64,000 bases of DNA from Mya arenaria (Eukaryota > Mollusca > Bivalvia > Myida > Myidae), in the NCBI RefSeq assembly GCF_026914265.1, contig NC_069134.1, forward strand, positions 16,089,205 to 16,153,204. Direction: 5' to 3'. The notes below the pieces were generated by a model. It was not told the DNA's origin and did not search any database. It was given only the letters and a program-made list of their open reading frames with translations. The translations under genes and the position numbers were made by a program. Shown piece by piece: positions 50,021 through 62,900 of the stretch; position 1 is the first letter of the stretch; the number at the start of each line of letters is the position of its first letter.

Positions 50021-50909
50021 AACCATTTTATTGATTGCATTTATACAATTATTGTTCTAAAATGTATACATTCTTGTAAGTTTTGTATAATTGAGATAAA
50101 GAACCTATTCTGAAGAAATTAAGAAAACAATAATCAGTGTGGTCATTCCAAGTGGTTTGTGACGTCAAATTAGGATATCGAATAAAGTAAAAATCAGTTC
50201 AATTCGAAAAGAAAACAGGAGTAGATTCTTAATTTTGTATCAATATAAAAAAAACAAACATAGCGCAGTCTTAGACGAAAAGTATACACCACACTCGGTT
50301 ATTGAGATGTGTGGTGTTCAGTGCATAGCACATGTATTTGCGAAATGAGTGGGCAAATGCGCAGATTGTAAGAAAGTCGATTGCTAAAAGCGTTAAATGG
50401 TAGTAGGCCCGACAAGCGTAATGCAATTAGGTAGTTTCACAACAGTTACTTATTAACGTATAACGTATTAACGTGCTTTAAGATATATGAACAATTATTT
50501 CATTTGGCAAGTGTATTGCTAGAGTAAAGTTACATTTACATTTACATGAAGGGAGGAGTAGGTAAAGTTAAGCAGGGCATTTTAGTCAACACACTTCCAT
50601 TTTCTTATTAGTTACATGTAGGGAGGAGTAGGTTAAGTTAAGCAGGGCATTTTAGTCAACACACTTCCATTTTCTTATTAGTTATCTAAAACAATCTACT
50701 CCCATCGGCTCATCACCAAGATTTTTAAAGAATCTTTGGCGTGCTTTCAACTTTACATCATCGTTGCAATCTCATAAACGTATTTGAATAAAGTTTTCAT
50801 TTAATTCGCACTATTTTAGTCCCACCATACATGTTACATATAAGATTGACTTACTAGCCACGAATATATCAAATAGAAAGTTTAGTGAAACTGATGTTTC
50901 TGTATAATT

Positions 50910-50981
50910 GGCTCGTTGGTCTAGGGGTATGATTCTCGCTTTGGGTGCGAGAGGTCCCGGGTTCAAATCCCGGACGAGCCC
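50910..50981 (+). tRNA. tRNA-Pro (TGG), start of the decayed unit
   Basis: Intact 72-nt gene identical to the other TGG copies. Its 5' flank and the first 120 bp of its 3' flank match the array; beyond about 51100 the unit becomes diverged. Confidence 0.95.
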
Positions 50982-51438
50982 TTTCATTTTATTGTTTGCA
51001 TTTAAAAATTATGATTCAAGTACTATTATGATGCTTGTTAGGATAAGTTTTGTTAAATTTGAAATGAAGAACCTATTCTGACGAAATTAATGAGACCATA
51101 GTTTGTGACGTCAAATTTGGATATACACTGTATTGCTTAAAGTAAAATTTAGCTCGATTCGTAAAGGAAATCGATGTCTATATCCTTGCCAACTAGTACC
51201 GTGTCTTTTTTGATAGAGCACGAGAAAGTACACCTGGTGTGGTTTGAACCCACAACCTCTTGGAGTTTAGTCTCCTTTAACCTTTATTGAAACGGGCCCC
51301 TGGAACAACTTATCTCCCTAGCATTCCTTTCTGTAAGCGTATATTTGAATGAGCTCAGATCTTATATTGTTTGAAGACTAAATTGAATTATCTTAAACAT
51401 AAAGGTTACAGAAACCGTCGTACAGTATTATATGCAGT

Positions 51439-51464
51439 GAGTCGTTGGTCTAGGGGTATGATTT
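51439..51464 (+). pseudogene. tRNA-Pro 5' fragment
   Basis: GTCGTTGGTCTAGGGGTATG followed by ATT matches the 5' third of the array's tRNA-Pro, then the match stops. Its anticodon and T arms are missing. Confidence 0.8.
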
Positions 51465-52032
51465 TACATTGTGCATGCTAACTTCTTTTTGAAAAGCCTA
51501 CATGTGAAGAACTCAAACACAAATAACTCCTTTAACTGAATTGAAAACTCAAATAGAGCTTTTGTCACTTTTATTCTATTTTTGTCAATCAAAACCCTGT
51601 CTGACTTTGGTTCATGGCCGAGAAAATCGTTCAATGTGTGATTCCGCGCAAATGCGGATCGGATGCGCAATGCCGGGGTGCAGATACGTGCAATAAATCA
51701 AACGATATTAAACATTTTTTAGATTTTTTAGACAGAGTGTGAGAAAACATGACTGCTACGTATATTCTTTAAATCATGTAAAATGTTGTATTATCGGCCA
51801 CATTCTAACTCGTTTAAGCAATTATGTGCTTGTTTAAAGGAAATGTTGTATATGCCGATTTTGGGACTATCTGGTGACTGATCCTTTTAACTTAAGAAAC
51901 GTTTTAAATGCTGGCTTTCCCCTCCCACTTTTGCACTTTGTATGGCCTTTGAAAGACGGACACACATAAGAAAGATAACTAAACAAACTTTGTGATTATA
52001 GCTCGATTTGAGTTATGTATCTTCTCATGACA

Positions 52033-52077
52033 TGGCGGCTGTAAACCTTAGGTCGCTGGTAAGAAGCAGGCTCGCGA
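52033..52077 (+). pseudogene. tRNA-Tyr 3' fragment
   Basis: CTGTAAACCTTAGGTCGCTG is the anticodon-to-T-arm part of tRNA-Tyr without its intron, followed by a damaged T arm and CTCGCG. The acceptor 5' strand and D arm are gone. Confidence 0.75.
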
Positions 52078-52232
52078 ACATAAAGTAATCAGAACGCTTA
52101 AGGTAAACATTCTACCGAACTGAATACAGTCTTGTTCTAAAATAATGAAATTGTTACCTTAAAAACCAATCGTTTTTTATCTAATTCTAACGAAAGATAA
52201 TATACTGTCCATTGCCACTTGCCAGTGTTAAA

Positions 52233-52277
52233 CGGCTTAAATCTAGGGGTTTGATTCTCAAACTCTGAGCGAACCTT
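52233..52277 (+). pseudogene. tRNA-Pro relic
   Basis: ATCTAGGGGTTTGATTCTCA matches the D arm and anticodon 5' stem of tRNA-Pro; the anticodon loop and 3' half are unrecognisable. The order Pro-Tyr-Pro of the array is thus kept among the relics. Confidence 0.65.
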
Positions 52278-52309
52278 ATCTTTGTTGTCTGCTTGCATAT
52301 TTTAAATAA

Positions 52310-54520
52310 TAGTTAAATAGAAAGAAATATAAAAAAGGTATAAGCCCTTTTTTTCTCCATAAACCAACACTGTGACACGTATAGTTTGGGACCCTTGACT
52401 CATTGTGTGTGCCTTTAATGCTATATTTCGATTATAATTCCGTCGAATTTCAGTCATCAAAACATATATTTATTTATTTTTGTCATGTTTAGTAAAATTG
52501 ACCGTTGAACAATTTTATATACAATTGTATGGAAGCATATGTAATAAATAGACAATGTTAATATCCCTAACCATATAAATAGTATCTACTACCCATGCAG
52601 ACGACATTGTGTGTGTGTTTTTTACAATTTTATAATTTCGGAAGTCGTGGTAGTATAAGACCTAGGAAATCCCGTATCATATGTTCATAATTTAACGACT
52701 AATTGGTGTATTTTGAGTTGTATCATAAGACACAAAGAATTTGTTGGAAGGTCATGATGGAATGCATGAAGGTAAACATGTAAACATTAATAAAGGATAG
52801 AAAAACACTCCGAGCCTTCGTAATAAAAGAAATCTAAAACTACACAGACACCTTCCTAATAAAATTATCTCAAATTGTCTTTGATGGGCGATACACTGTT
52901 CTTAGAATATGGGTGAAAACGTGTCATACATTTTGAACCTTTGTTATCTAAATTGATTATCAATTTTCACAGATTATAAGAATAAACGGTAGTTACTGTA
53001 TTCAAATGACGTATATTCGTCACACCGACACGAAGTCGAGCACACTTGAATAGAAATATTGCAATTTAGGTTTACGTAAAACGAATTGAGTGTCGTTGGA
53101 AAGTAGTTAGTAAATATTGAAAGAGATATTTCATAATGAACTGTATTAAATGAAATCATATTTCTCTATTCATGAATTTAAAGACCCTACATTTCAAAGG
53201 TAATCGCTCCATTCACGGCCAACCTCGCGTGGGGCTAGCTGACTCTTAGGAAGAAGGTAGACCAACTTATTCCTTTCTTTAATTGCAAATTAAATGTGAA
53301 TTTCTTTCTCGACCAGTTCACAACATTAATCCGTCAGCAAATTTGAACAAGATAAAAGACCAGTATTAAAGGTTGTTTGTGTTTGCTTTTTACAATATTA
53401 TATCAATTAGTGCCCCCTGCGTTATGAGTCCATGAAAAATGGAAGACTATGTAGAACATTCTAATTAATTATCGTTTAAATCAATGCAGAACGGAATGAG
53501 GAATATGGCGGGTTTGTTTGATCGAAACCGCATGCCCGGTCTTGAGTTATTCAGTTAAGTATTCATTTTATTCATGAAACTTAACTGAGATTACCTGTTA
53601 TCGTACGTTATGCAAGGTTCTTCAAATAAAAAAAAGGTCACCTATTCTGATTTACATACTTAAAATAATGGGTCAAGTCTTGAGTTGTCGTTCCTTCTTT
53701 TTTAGAACAAATCCGCTAATCACTGCTAAACGTTCAAAGCAAAACGGTCAGCTACGTCCAGTGCACGTGCATGCCTCACGCTGCCATTATCCCGCCCATA
53801 CTCGTATATTGGTGGAGCCAACAATCTACTGTACTTAAATTTTCGAGTCCTTTGACCTTCCATTATAATGACGAGTTTTAATGTTGTGTTTCTAACATTA
53901 CGTTTTATCCGGAAAACACAAAATTAGTCCGACGGACTCATGTTTTACAGAAATCAAATATTGAAATAGAGGATCTACTTGATTTTATGATTTTTTAACA
54001 GCAATCAATTAGAGAAACGAATGAGCTATCTTGTTTAACCCTGTGTCATACACGGTTTGTACATTTTCGTTCTGTGCGGTATTGCATAACATAGCATAAC
54101 AACCTCTTCAGTAAAAAGGTCAACATAAAGAGGGCATCGAAACCTCTTGTTATTGCGTTTGTTCTCCACTTTATCGTTGTGTAAGACTGTTTACCACTTT
54201 GTTTAAGTTTCGGTGACACGATCTGGGCTTAAGTCGTGTCACAGGGATTTATGATAGCTTTAAAGTGCGATTTTCAGTAAATTCACAACAGATTAAAATC
54301 CACTGATTATCAATCAAAAGTCTATTGACCCTTTCAAAATATAAGCTAATGATAAAAAGTCTTGCCAAGGTCACAATGATAGCCTTATTCAATATTTTGT
54401 TCATTTGAGTTCTAATGCTGTTGTTTTAAGTACTCTTTTATTTCTTTTTTTGGTAGAAAGCACAATATATGCAGTACGATAGTACAGAAACAAAGAATGA
54501 AGATGACAATGAATACATAA
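52310..54520. other. Intergenic stretch with no gene
   Basis: AT-rich, short frames only, no recognised domain, tRNA or transposon end. Confidence 0.5.
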
Positions 54521-54529
54521 CAGGCAAAC

Positions 54530-55192
54530 AGTTAGTATGAACTGGTATCAGGGATTGATCGAACATATCGGGCGAACAGTAAGTATGAACTGGTTTCATG
54601 AATGATCCAACATATCGGGCGAACAGTAAGTATGAACTGGTATCAGGGATTGATCGAACATATCGGGCGAACAATAAGCATTAACTGTTATCAGGGATTG
54701 ATCGAACATATCGGGCGAACAGTAAGTATGAACTGGTATCAGGAATGATCGAACATATCGGGCGAACAGTAAGTATGAACTGGTATCAGGAATGATCCAA
54801 CATATCGGGCGAACAGTAAGTATGAACTGGTATCAGGGATTGATCGAACATATCGGGCGAACAGTAAGTATGAACTGTTATCAGGAATGATCCAACATAT
54901 CGGGCGAACAGTAAGTATTAACTGGTATCAGGGATTGATCCAACATATCGGGCGAACAGTAAGTATGAACTAGGGATGATCGAACATATCGGGCTAACAG
55001 TAAGTATGAACTGGTATCAGGAATGATCGAACATATCGGGCGAACAGTAAGTATGAACTAGGGATGATCGAACATATCGGGCGAACAGTAAGTATGAACT
55101 GGTATCAGCAATAATTGAACATATCGGGCGAACAGTAAGTATGAACTGGTATTAGGGATTGATCGAACATATCGGGCGAACAGTAAGTATGG
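54530..55192. repeat. 47/48-bp tandem repeat, about 14 copies
   Basis: Units built on GAACATATCGGGCGAACAGT then AAGTATGAACTGGTATCAGG and GATTGATC or AATGATC. Some copies lack the GGTATCAG part. The minus-strand frame at 54438-54674 runs through it and is not a gene. Confidence 0.9.
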
Positions 55193-55199
55193 ATTAAGA

Positions 55200-57870
55200 A
55201 GAGAAATTGAGTGATCAAAAACAGTCAGAAGTGGCAAGAAAAATAACTAGTTTTAAATAAATATATATATATATATAATATAAATAAATATAATATGTAA
55301 TAAATATTAACGAAATACTGTATTTTCAGTAAGGACAGGGTACAATTAAAGTAATAGAAGATCATAAATCATAACAAACAAAAAACGATGATTCATAAGA
55401 CCGCGCACGAGGGCTATTGTAGAACACTGGCTTTGTAGGGGATCACGAAAACTCTCGGCTTCCTTTTTGTCCAACATTGCAACCGACGTTCAATAGCATG
55501 AAAAGAATCGTTGGATTTTCTAACCTTTGTGTGTCTAATTACAAAAACACATGAACAACTTGTAATAATATTTAACCGATAATAGGTATTACAAAACTCA
55601 TGTTTCATTGGAACTGGCGCGTTTGTTGGTCCAAAACGAACAAATGACGCTCATAAAAGTAAAACTTAATGTAAATATTTATTTTATTGGATTGTCGTAA
55701 AGCCGTACCCGGTGCAACACCCACGAAAGAAAAAATACACATTCATTCAATGAATTCAATTACACTAAACTGTGAATAAACAAAGCTCACAGATCCCGGA
55801 CGTATTTTATTAGCTTGACCGGTGGCAAAGATAGTTAGTTCAAAGGGTTGACCATTCAGGACAACGCATGGTACCACGAACCAGGCGACTTCTGTTCCTT
55901 ATCTGGACACACATTAGTCCATTGATTCTGACTCATTTCCGTGGAATAAGTTTGAATAAACTTCTTGACCTTCTACGGTCCTAATTAATTACGTCTCTGT
56001 TAGTTTGTGTATACATTGTAGAACTCCGTCCTTGATGACGTCGTTTGTTTTTCAAAGAGAAAAGAGTGTTATGTTATGTACTCTGGCTTTAGGTGCACGC
56101 GGTGTTATATTTGATGTTCTGATTATAATGAAGGCTTGACTATTTTATCACCATTTTATCGTAGTTGTGTTAAAAGACTAAGTTCGTGCAAATGAGGTGC
56201 GTATCACGAATCCATATTATCTCAATCATACTTCATGGTATTTTTCCTGCAGTGGATGTTAATCAAATGATTATTTTACAAATATGTATGTTTATGTATT
56301 GAAATGTCAACAAAATATAACTGAAATAAGTACTGCAATTTTCTAAAAGTTTTTACTTCATTGGTTTTCGTCAAAGTAAGGCTAACAGTTTATTGATATA
56401 ATGACTATTTACTAATCAAATCATTTAAATATACACACTTGTCAAAAAGCAACTTTGGATAGCTGCTCTCCTTTTTGCCGCAAGCTTGTCTTAAATGATA
56501 AATTCGTTTTAATAAATCCAAATAAACTCCAATAACATCTGTGCTGACAATGTAACGTGCCGCTCTTGAGGTACCCTCTGATACATCGTCATATATCTTT
56601 CCAATATATTGTCGACAACTGTGATGAACGTTATTGGAGGCATTCTTTTGTCGCCCAGAAAGTCGCCGATGGATCACGGTCTAACAATGCTTGCTTTGAG
56701 AGTTCCAGAAGTGCTTTTTGTTAACAAGACAGGTGGTGTGTTGTTTCTTTTCGTTTATACTTACTTTTTGTGTTATTCTATGATATCACACATACATGAT
56801 AGTCAAAATAGTGTCCGCTAAGCACAAATCGTAATGATTTATGATCAAGATTTATTACAATTTTGTCAATAACTCGCTGCCATGTGATTGTCGGCAAAGC
56901 ATGCGCTCACTTAACAATTTGGTGATGGGTTTTGAAGATGTTGCGAACTACTCACCGACATCTCGATGAGAACGATTTATGGCAATGTCCAATTTATGAC
57001 TGTCGTGATGGAACAATGTGATAGTTGTAATACCAAGACCACAGTTTCAAATGTAACCTTTCGGCTGTGTCAAGTTTGACCCAGATGTCGTTTATATCCA
57101 TATTCCGTTTAATAAGACATCCGAACGTTCTTCCATAAAGTTTCTTACCAAGCATGAAGCAAGCAAATAGTATTAGTAATTTTAAGGCAAAGATGTATGT
57201 CGTAAAAAAAGTTCGTAAGCACGAGTTCGTGGTCGTCCATGTCGGCTATCAAGAGTGATCTTTGACATTCATTAGTTGTGTTTTCTTGTGAGACGGGCGG
57301 TTTTGTTCATTGAAATATTTGAAATAAATTCACATCAAGGGATTGTTATTATGTAGCTTGAACTGAGAAAGGGATATGTTACAAATGATAAATAAAAAAA
57401 TACATAAACGTTTAAAGGGACACGTACAATCCTTTTTGGTATGATAAATATCCTCACAATCTGGTCAAATAAAACTACTCATCAATAAAACAATTTATAT
57501 TAATAAACTTTACAGCCTTTGTAGGACCATTGACCATATGAGTGTTTTTATTTTATGGAAAACCTTCGATGCCAAATCGGTCAGTAAACCATCCATCAGT
57601 GACGGTGGGTCATTTGTATAAATATTGGTGTGCTTCCGCGTGTTCAATGACCGAATTGAGCTCATGTCTTTTAATTCGATTTATAAGATACATTGAAATA
57701 TAGATGGCATTTTAAAGTAAAATCCAAATCTGACATAATGGATGTTCAACCGTTCAAAAAATGATGTAACCTTAATAGTTTCATTGCTCATATGCATGCA
57801 ATTCTTGACAAAATAGCCACCATTTGCAAACTACTTCCTGACACAAACACAACAGCAAGTTCGATCCCGC
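55200..57870. other. Intergenic stretch with no gene
   Basis: AT-rich with a TA run at about 55260-55280. The longest frame (56677-56405, minus, 90 codons) has no recognisable domain or supporting splice sites. A stretch from 57415 opens with TTTAAAGGGACACGTACAAT, a start seen in some short mollusc repeats; no far end was found. Confidence 0.45.
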
Positions 57871-57899
57871 GTCTACAGCCCAATCAATACTTTAAAAGA

Positions 57900-58640
57900 T
57901 TTTTGTTTTACAGCGAAGTCAAAATTCCAAATAGGTGATTCCTTTATAGTTTCCATACTCATTTACTCATCGGAAATATGGCGCTTTACGAAATCAAAGG
58001 AAATAGAACGGATGCACTTGCGTTTCTGTAATCGTATTTTAGGCGTCAGTTTGTCTGCAAGTAGTGTTGCCATTTATGGTGAATAAGGAAGACGCCCAAA
58101 ATCTGCAAACATATATTGTAGAACAATAAAGTACAGAAAATTATATAATGACGTCATTATACACGTGCTCTTTGAATGACCTGAATAATAAATATAATTT
58201 TTTGTCAAATGATAAAAAAAAAATTATATGTGAACGTTTTTGGTGGTATGTGGGAACAGCCTTATTTGATCAAGAAAGATGTATTCCTACTAAGCTTGAG
58301 ACAGAGATTATATGATTGCTATTTGCAAAAATGGCGAGAAGGAATAGTAGCAATTCTGTATTGACTCTATATATGGAAAATAAGACTAATTTGGAGTACG
58401 AGCGTTATCTTAATGGTAACATTCCTGATTATTTGTGAAAACTATCGCCTCAAATGAGAAAATCATGTCATAGTTCAAGAATTGAAACTGTCCGATATGG
58501 AAGAAATTGCATTGGCAGAAATTGTGATGTATGTGATAATATGGACATTGAAGATGAGTGTCACTTCCTGTGTATAGGTAGTCTATATACACTGATACGT
58601 AAACGTTATATATAAAGGTATTATATTGGAGACCTAACAT
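57900..58640 (+). mobile_element. Broken non-LTR retrotransposon (LINE), C-terminal part
   Basis: Plus-strand translation in pieces gives YSSEIWRF, KEIERMHLRFCNRILGVS, AIYGE and RTIKY, then CDVCDNMDIEDECHFLC and LIRKRYI. These are typical of the region after the reverse transcriptase in LINEs, including the closing Cys/His-like motif. The frame is interrupted by stops (for example just after AIYGE, near 58084) and shifts between pieces, so it is dead. The reverse transcriptase core was not found upstream. The simple repeats at 58.78-59.11 kb may include its 3' tail. Confidence 0.7.
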
Positions 58641-58782
58641 GATTGAGTTATAAGATTTGATAAATACTAGTAATGAGAAATTTAAAATGAAATTGGTGAC
58701 TTGTATATAGTGGGTGCGTAAAATACGTACTTAATTGTTTACTCAGTGAGGATTTGTTTGTGAAGATTTGTGTTTGTTTTCA

Positions 58783-58827
58783 CATTATATATATAATATT
58801 ATATATTATATATATATTTATATATAT

Positions 58828-58873
<46 letters not shown>
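58783..58873. repeat. (TA)n microsatellite
   Basis: AT dinucleotide run of about 90 bp with short interruptions, just downstream of the LINE fragment. Confidence 0.95.
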
Positions 58874-58875
<2 letters not shown>

Positions 58876-59010
58876 TGCATGTATAGTGATACATTATAAC
58901 TTCTTCTTTGATAATTATGTCTTTGATACATGCTCTCCTTGTATAGTGTATAATGTTATATTGACTACTTTAAATGTATTTATTTGAAATCATGTTTAAG
59001 TTTAATTCTA

Positions 59011-59112
59011 TTTTAGTCTAGTCTAGTCTAGTCTAGTCTTGTCTATTCTAGTCTGTTCTATTTTATCTATAACATTCTATTCTATTCTATTCTATTCTAT
59101 TCTATTCTATTC
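59011..59112. repeat. (TAGTC)n and (TATTC)n pentanucleotide repeats
   Basis: Five or more TAGTC copies followed, after a mixed stretch, by eight or so TATTC copies. Confidence 0.92.
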
Positions 59113-59414
59113 CTTACACATTTAATTCTGTCTAAATACATTATGACCCATGCAAAGTGCAAAAAGAGTGTGTTGCTGTAGTATATGGCAACACAGACAT
59201 CTTTAATGTATCAAGGTTAAAAACAAATACCCACACATAAGTAACAGTTGCGAGACAGACCGTGGAACGCTCACACACAGGGGCTCAGTGGCATATCTTC
59301 GGAAGAATGAAACTGCTCAACAATTGCTACAGAAAGTCGCCGCGAAAACAAGGCAATAAGAAATTGCAGCAAATACGCCAAATGTCAATTATACGAAAAT
59401 ACTACCATTGACAT

Positions 59415-59560
59415 TACGATGATGAATACGCGACTGTACGGTAATGATAACGCGACACTACTTTAATGAGAACGCGACAGTATGATCATGATAACGCGAC
59501 AGTACGATACTGCGGTAACGAAAATGCTATATAATGTTGGTGAAAACGCAATACTGCGAT
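59415..59560. repeat. Degenerate array, left arm of an inverted pair
   Basis: Irregular copies of GATAACGCGACAGTACGAT. This is the reverse complement of motifs in the array at 59590-59900. Confidence 0.65.
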
Positions 59561-59589
59561 GGTAAAAAGACGAAAATATATCGCATTAT

Positions 59590-59900
59590 CATGCATCATC
59601 GTACTGTCGTATTCTCGCGTTTTCGTTATCGTTCTGTCGAGTTATCCTCATCGTACGGTCGTTATCGTGATTTCGCGTTTTCAACATCGTACTTTCGCGT
59701 TTTCGCCATCGTAGTTTCGTGATTTCGCGTTTTCGCCATCGTAGTTTCGTGATTTCGCGTTTTCGCCATCGTAGTTTCGTACTTTCGCGTTTTCGCCATC
59801 GTAGTTTCGTGATTTCGCGTTTTCATCATCGTAGTTTCGTACTTTCGCGTTTTCGCCATCGTAGTTTCGTGATTTCGCGTTTTCATCATCGTTTTATCGA
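59590..59900. repeat. 30-bp tandem repeat, right arm of an inverted pair
   Basis: From 59671 there are eight near-perfect 30-bp units (GATTTCGCGTTTTCGCCATC then GTAGTTTCGT), preceded by irregular ones containing ATCGTACTGTCG and TCTCGCGTTTTCG. Frames through it are repeat artefacts. Confidence 0.9.
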
Positions 59901-59939
59901 GTATCGCGTTTCAGATCAACATACTCACAGGCCGTAACG

Positions 59940-62900
59940 GAATTCCGTAGAAATCAGCCACCATTGATTTAAATATTATTTTCAACAAAACAGCAAAAAC
60001 AAATCAGCTAAGGCGGTGTTCAAAAACACACGCATTCAACAGAAGACTTATTGTGGAATCCTTTCAAATTCAAATTAATTGTGTTTTTCTCTCCCATTGT
60101 AACTGAATATTCTAACTTGTTCAAAGTGCTACATAGCGGAAATGACGCAGAAGTAAATACCAAACCTGTCATCGGGAAAAGATGTCAAAATTGATTTTTG
60201 TATGGAAAAACAACAACATATTCAAGGCATGGCTGAACAGCTTCCGAACAGCTTCCGACACTGAAACGAGATAGCTCATGAGGATAGGAATAAATGTCGA
60301 GAACATCTAACAAAAGCAGTGAATGTCACAGTTATGCGGTCTCACCCAAAATGTCTGTTGTTTTGCACTGCTATGATTCACCCCCTATCTGAAGAGGTTA
60401 AGAGTTGACGTTTATGGTCCTCCATACCGGTCTTATCTGAACGATGGTAGAAAAAAACGGTTAATGTCGCTGTTGAACGTAAACTAAAGTGGTCGGTGGT
60501 GTCTTAGCGATTACTCTTGAAATACGTCATAAAACCCTTTCAATATTTGATCAGGGTAATTTATTGTTTTGGAGACCGGTCATTCTCTGACCAAATTTTG
60601 AAAAGTAAGTCATATGTGTTGCTGTACACGTGAGGAAGTGTTTGATGTATTTATACAAATTTGGACAGTTTAAAATGCTGGTAAATCAAGTACTAATAAA
60701 ACAGTTTTGGGAAATATTTGATGATGCGCTCATATATTTAGATAAAACAGACACGGCTGAAACAGTTGTCAAAATATCTTATTACAAATAATTCAGATCA
60801 CAAGTGTACACATACGATGTCCGGAACAGTGTAGATTTGAAATCTTAGAACGATGACGTTAACAACGATAACAACCTTCTCATTACCCATCTACCTACTA
60901 GCAACCAGTTCCGACAATAAATGATAACTTTTAAAGCATCTTCCTACAACCCGCATCAAATGTGTTCAAACCTTATTTGTTGACACTTATCGATGATACA
61001 ATGACATTTTTAGTTGTTGTTTTTTTTAAATTATATGATTCATAAAGATCATCAAAAATTTCTTTCTCCCATGGTGGACTGGAAGAGGTACACGGCTGCA
61101 GTCCTAAATGAAAGGGGTTCGAGCTCTGCTGTCGAAAAATATTTTCTGTCTTTTTTTTCTTATGATAATATTGATTAAAATAATTTAAATATTAACGTTT
61201 CACCTTACTTTCACAATGTTTAACAAAGTTGTATATCTCATAGCATGAAAAAACGACAACATTCCATTCAATTTATCGTGTCAAATGGAATATGTTTTGT
61301 CGAGGACAGGATAAGGCAATGTTAAAGACTATGAATGTATGGCATTTCATTCAAAATATAGTTTAATGTGTTTAACGTTCTCCTTTCACTTTGAATGTGT
61401 CAATGGTAAATTATACCCCGTTCCCTTTTATCTTATTCATAATACGCGTTTAATATATGTCAATGGTGCCAACTAAACATCGTAATACTGAATCAATGCG
61501 TAATTTAAGCTGTCTTTAAAAACATTTAAAACCGAGGGCAAATAATTTACATTTCATTCCTTTTGCGATACCAATTCAATCGTCGATGATGCAATGGGCT
61601 TGCCTTCATCAAGTGCGCAGTTAATACTGGTAGACCGAATTCCTGCGTTCTTCATTGTTTACAACTTGAGAGTAATTAATTGTGGTAAAGTTTGGCTTCC
61701 GTTCAAGATAACATATTACGTTTGAGTTTTTATCTAACCGAGTTTCGTATTCATGAATATTTAATCAAACCAATTGTTGAGATAGTAATAGAAAAACCAA
61801 GAGCACTTTTATACAAGATCAGATTTGTCTGTTTAATCATTTTTCTGACAAAAGTCATAAAAATACTTATATATTATTATATAGATCAATTTTGGCGATC
61901 TATTTTCTGTAGATTGTCATAATTGGACACTGACACATCTTTTGTTTGTTGGTGCATTCTTTAGCATCGATCAACGTAAAATTAATGAACAGAAAATTTG
62001 AAAAAATCCACAACTGAAAAATGTTTAAAGGCCTTACAGACTTCGGACATAAAAATTGTCTATCCGATATTTAAAATTTTGCTGAAACCAAAAGCCAAAC
62101 ATTCAAATTATTTCATATGACATGAGTGAGAAATGATTGAATAGAAAAACGAAAGCACGCAGTGGACAGAAAGTTCAACTTGTTTTATTCGAACAGTTGT
62201 GCCATACCTAGAATCAACTATTATGATGTAGTCACGCACGATATGGCGTTGAGACTTGAGACTGCTATACGAAAAATATTTTTATGGCTGAGTTGAGTGG
62301 CCACCAACCTTTTAATTTATGATGGAAATAATAATAATAGCTGTAGGATTTTAACATGATTTGGTTGATAGTAACCCACTCAATGTTTAAGGGTCAGCGA
62401 TTTTTCTACTGAAATCTTCATTCAATCTTCTAAATGACATGCAAACGCCCTATTGGAGCATGGGAGAAGTTCTTTGACAAGTTAAAGTGAACATACCTGA
62501 GGACAGAACGGAGTTTGCTAGGGTGACGGACACACTAATCATTAAGGATATAAAAATATGCCATTACCCTACGTCTAACAGCTCAGGCGCTTTAGAGTTT
62601 ATCACAGGCAAACTTTAAAAAGAACATGCTTTGTTAACTCCTTCGAAAATTAAAAAAAAAACACTATTATATACATGAAGATGATAAAAAATATTCAGAT
62701 GGTTTGTTTCACAAATGTGGATACATGTTTTTATTTCTAAAAAGCTAAACACATCAAGTGTATGTTTGTAAAGTGCCTCAAGACACGTTCAGTGCGAATC
62801 AATAAGAGATAAAGCTATTAAATATCTCCTAAAACAATGCGACTTACATCCAGATTGAAACAAATTCGTCTTATCAATTGTTACCCCACACTGGCTTATT

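Larger units (their letters stand above)
42474..50909. repeat. Tandem array of three 2.81-kb tRNA units
   Basis: Three head-to-tail units starting at 42474, 45286 and 48098, with a fourth start at 50910. Each carries in order tRNA-Pro(TGG), a minus-strand SINE, a C homopolymer (11-12 C), tRNA-Tyr with intron, tRNA-Pro(AGG) and a 70-bp direct duplication. The spacing of equivalent tRNAs is 2811 or 2812 bp. By eye the units differ at only a handful of sites, so they are recent or homogenised. Confidence 0.95.
51100..52300. repeat. Decayed remnant of the tRNA array unit
   Basis: Pieces of the 2.81-kb unit recur in order but diverged and shortened: the GTGACGTCAAATTTGG flank, a SINE relic (about 51180-51300), TATGCCGATTTTGGGAC, the AAGAAAGATAACTAAACAAAC stretch, a Tyr relic and a Pro relic. 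This is the old end of the array. Confidence 0.8.

Noticed and set aside
56405-56677. 90-codon minus-strand frame
   Set aside because: Its length is within chance expectation, with no domain and no matching splice sites.
59662-59889. Minus-strand frame with KTRNHETTMA repeats
   Set aside because: It is the translation of a 30-bp tandem repeat whose other strand is open as well. No gene context.
61070-61135. Possible tRNA gene with GGTTCGAGCTC
   Set aside because: The B-box-like motif is present, but no acceptor stem, D arm or anticodon stem could be folded. At most it is a relic of a tRNA or SINE.
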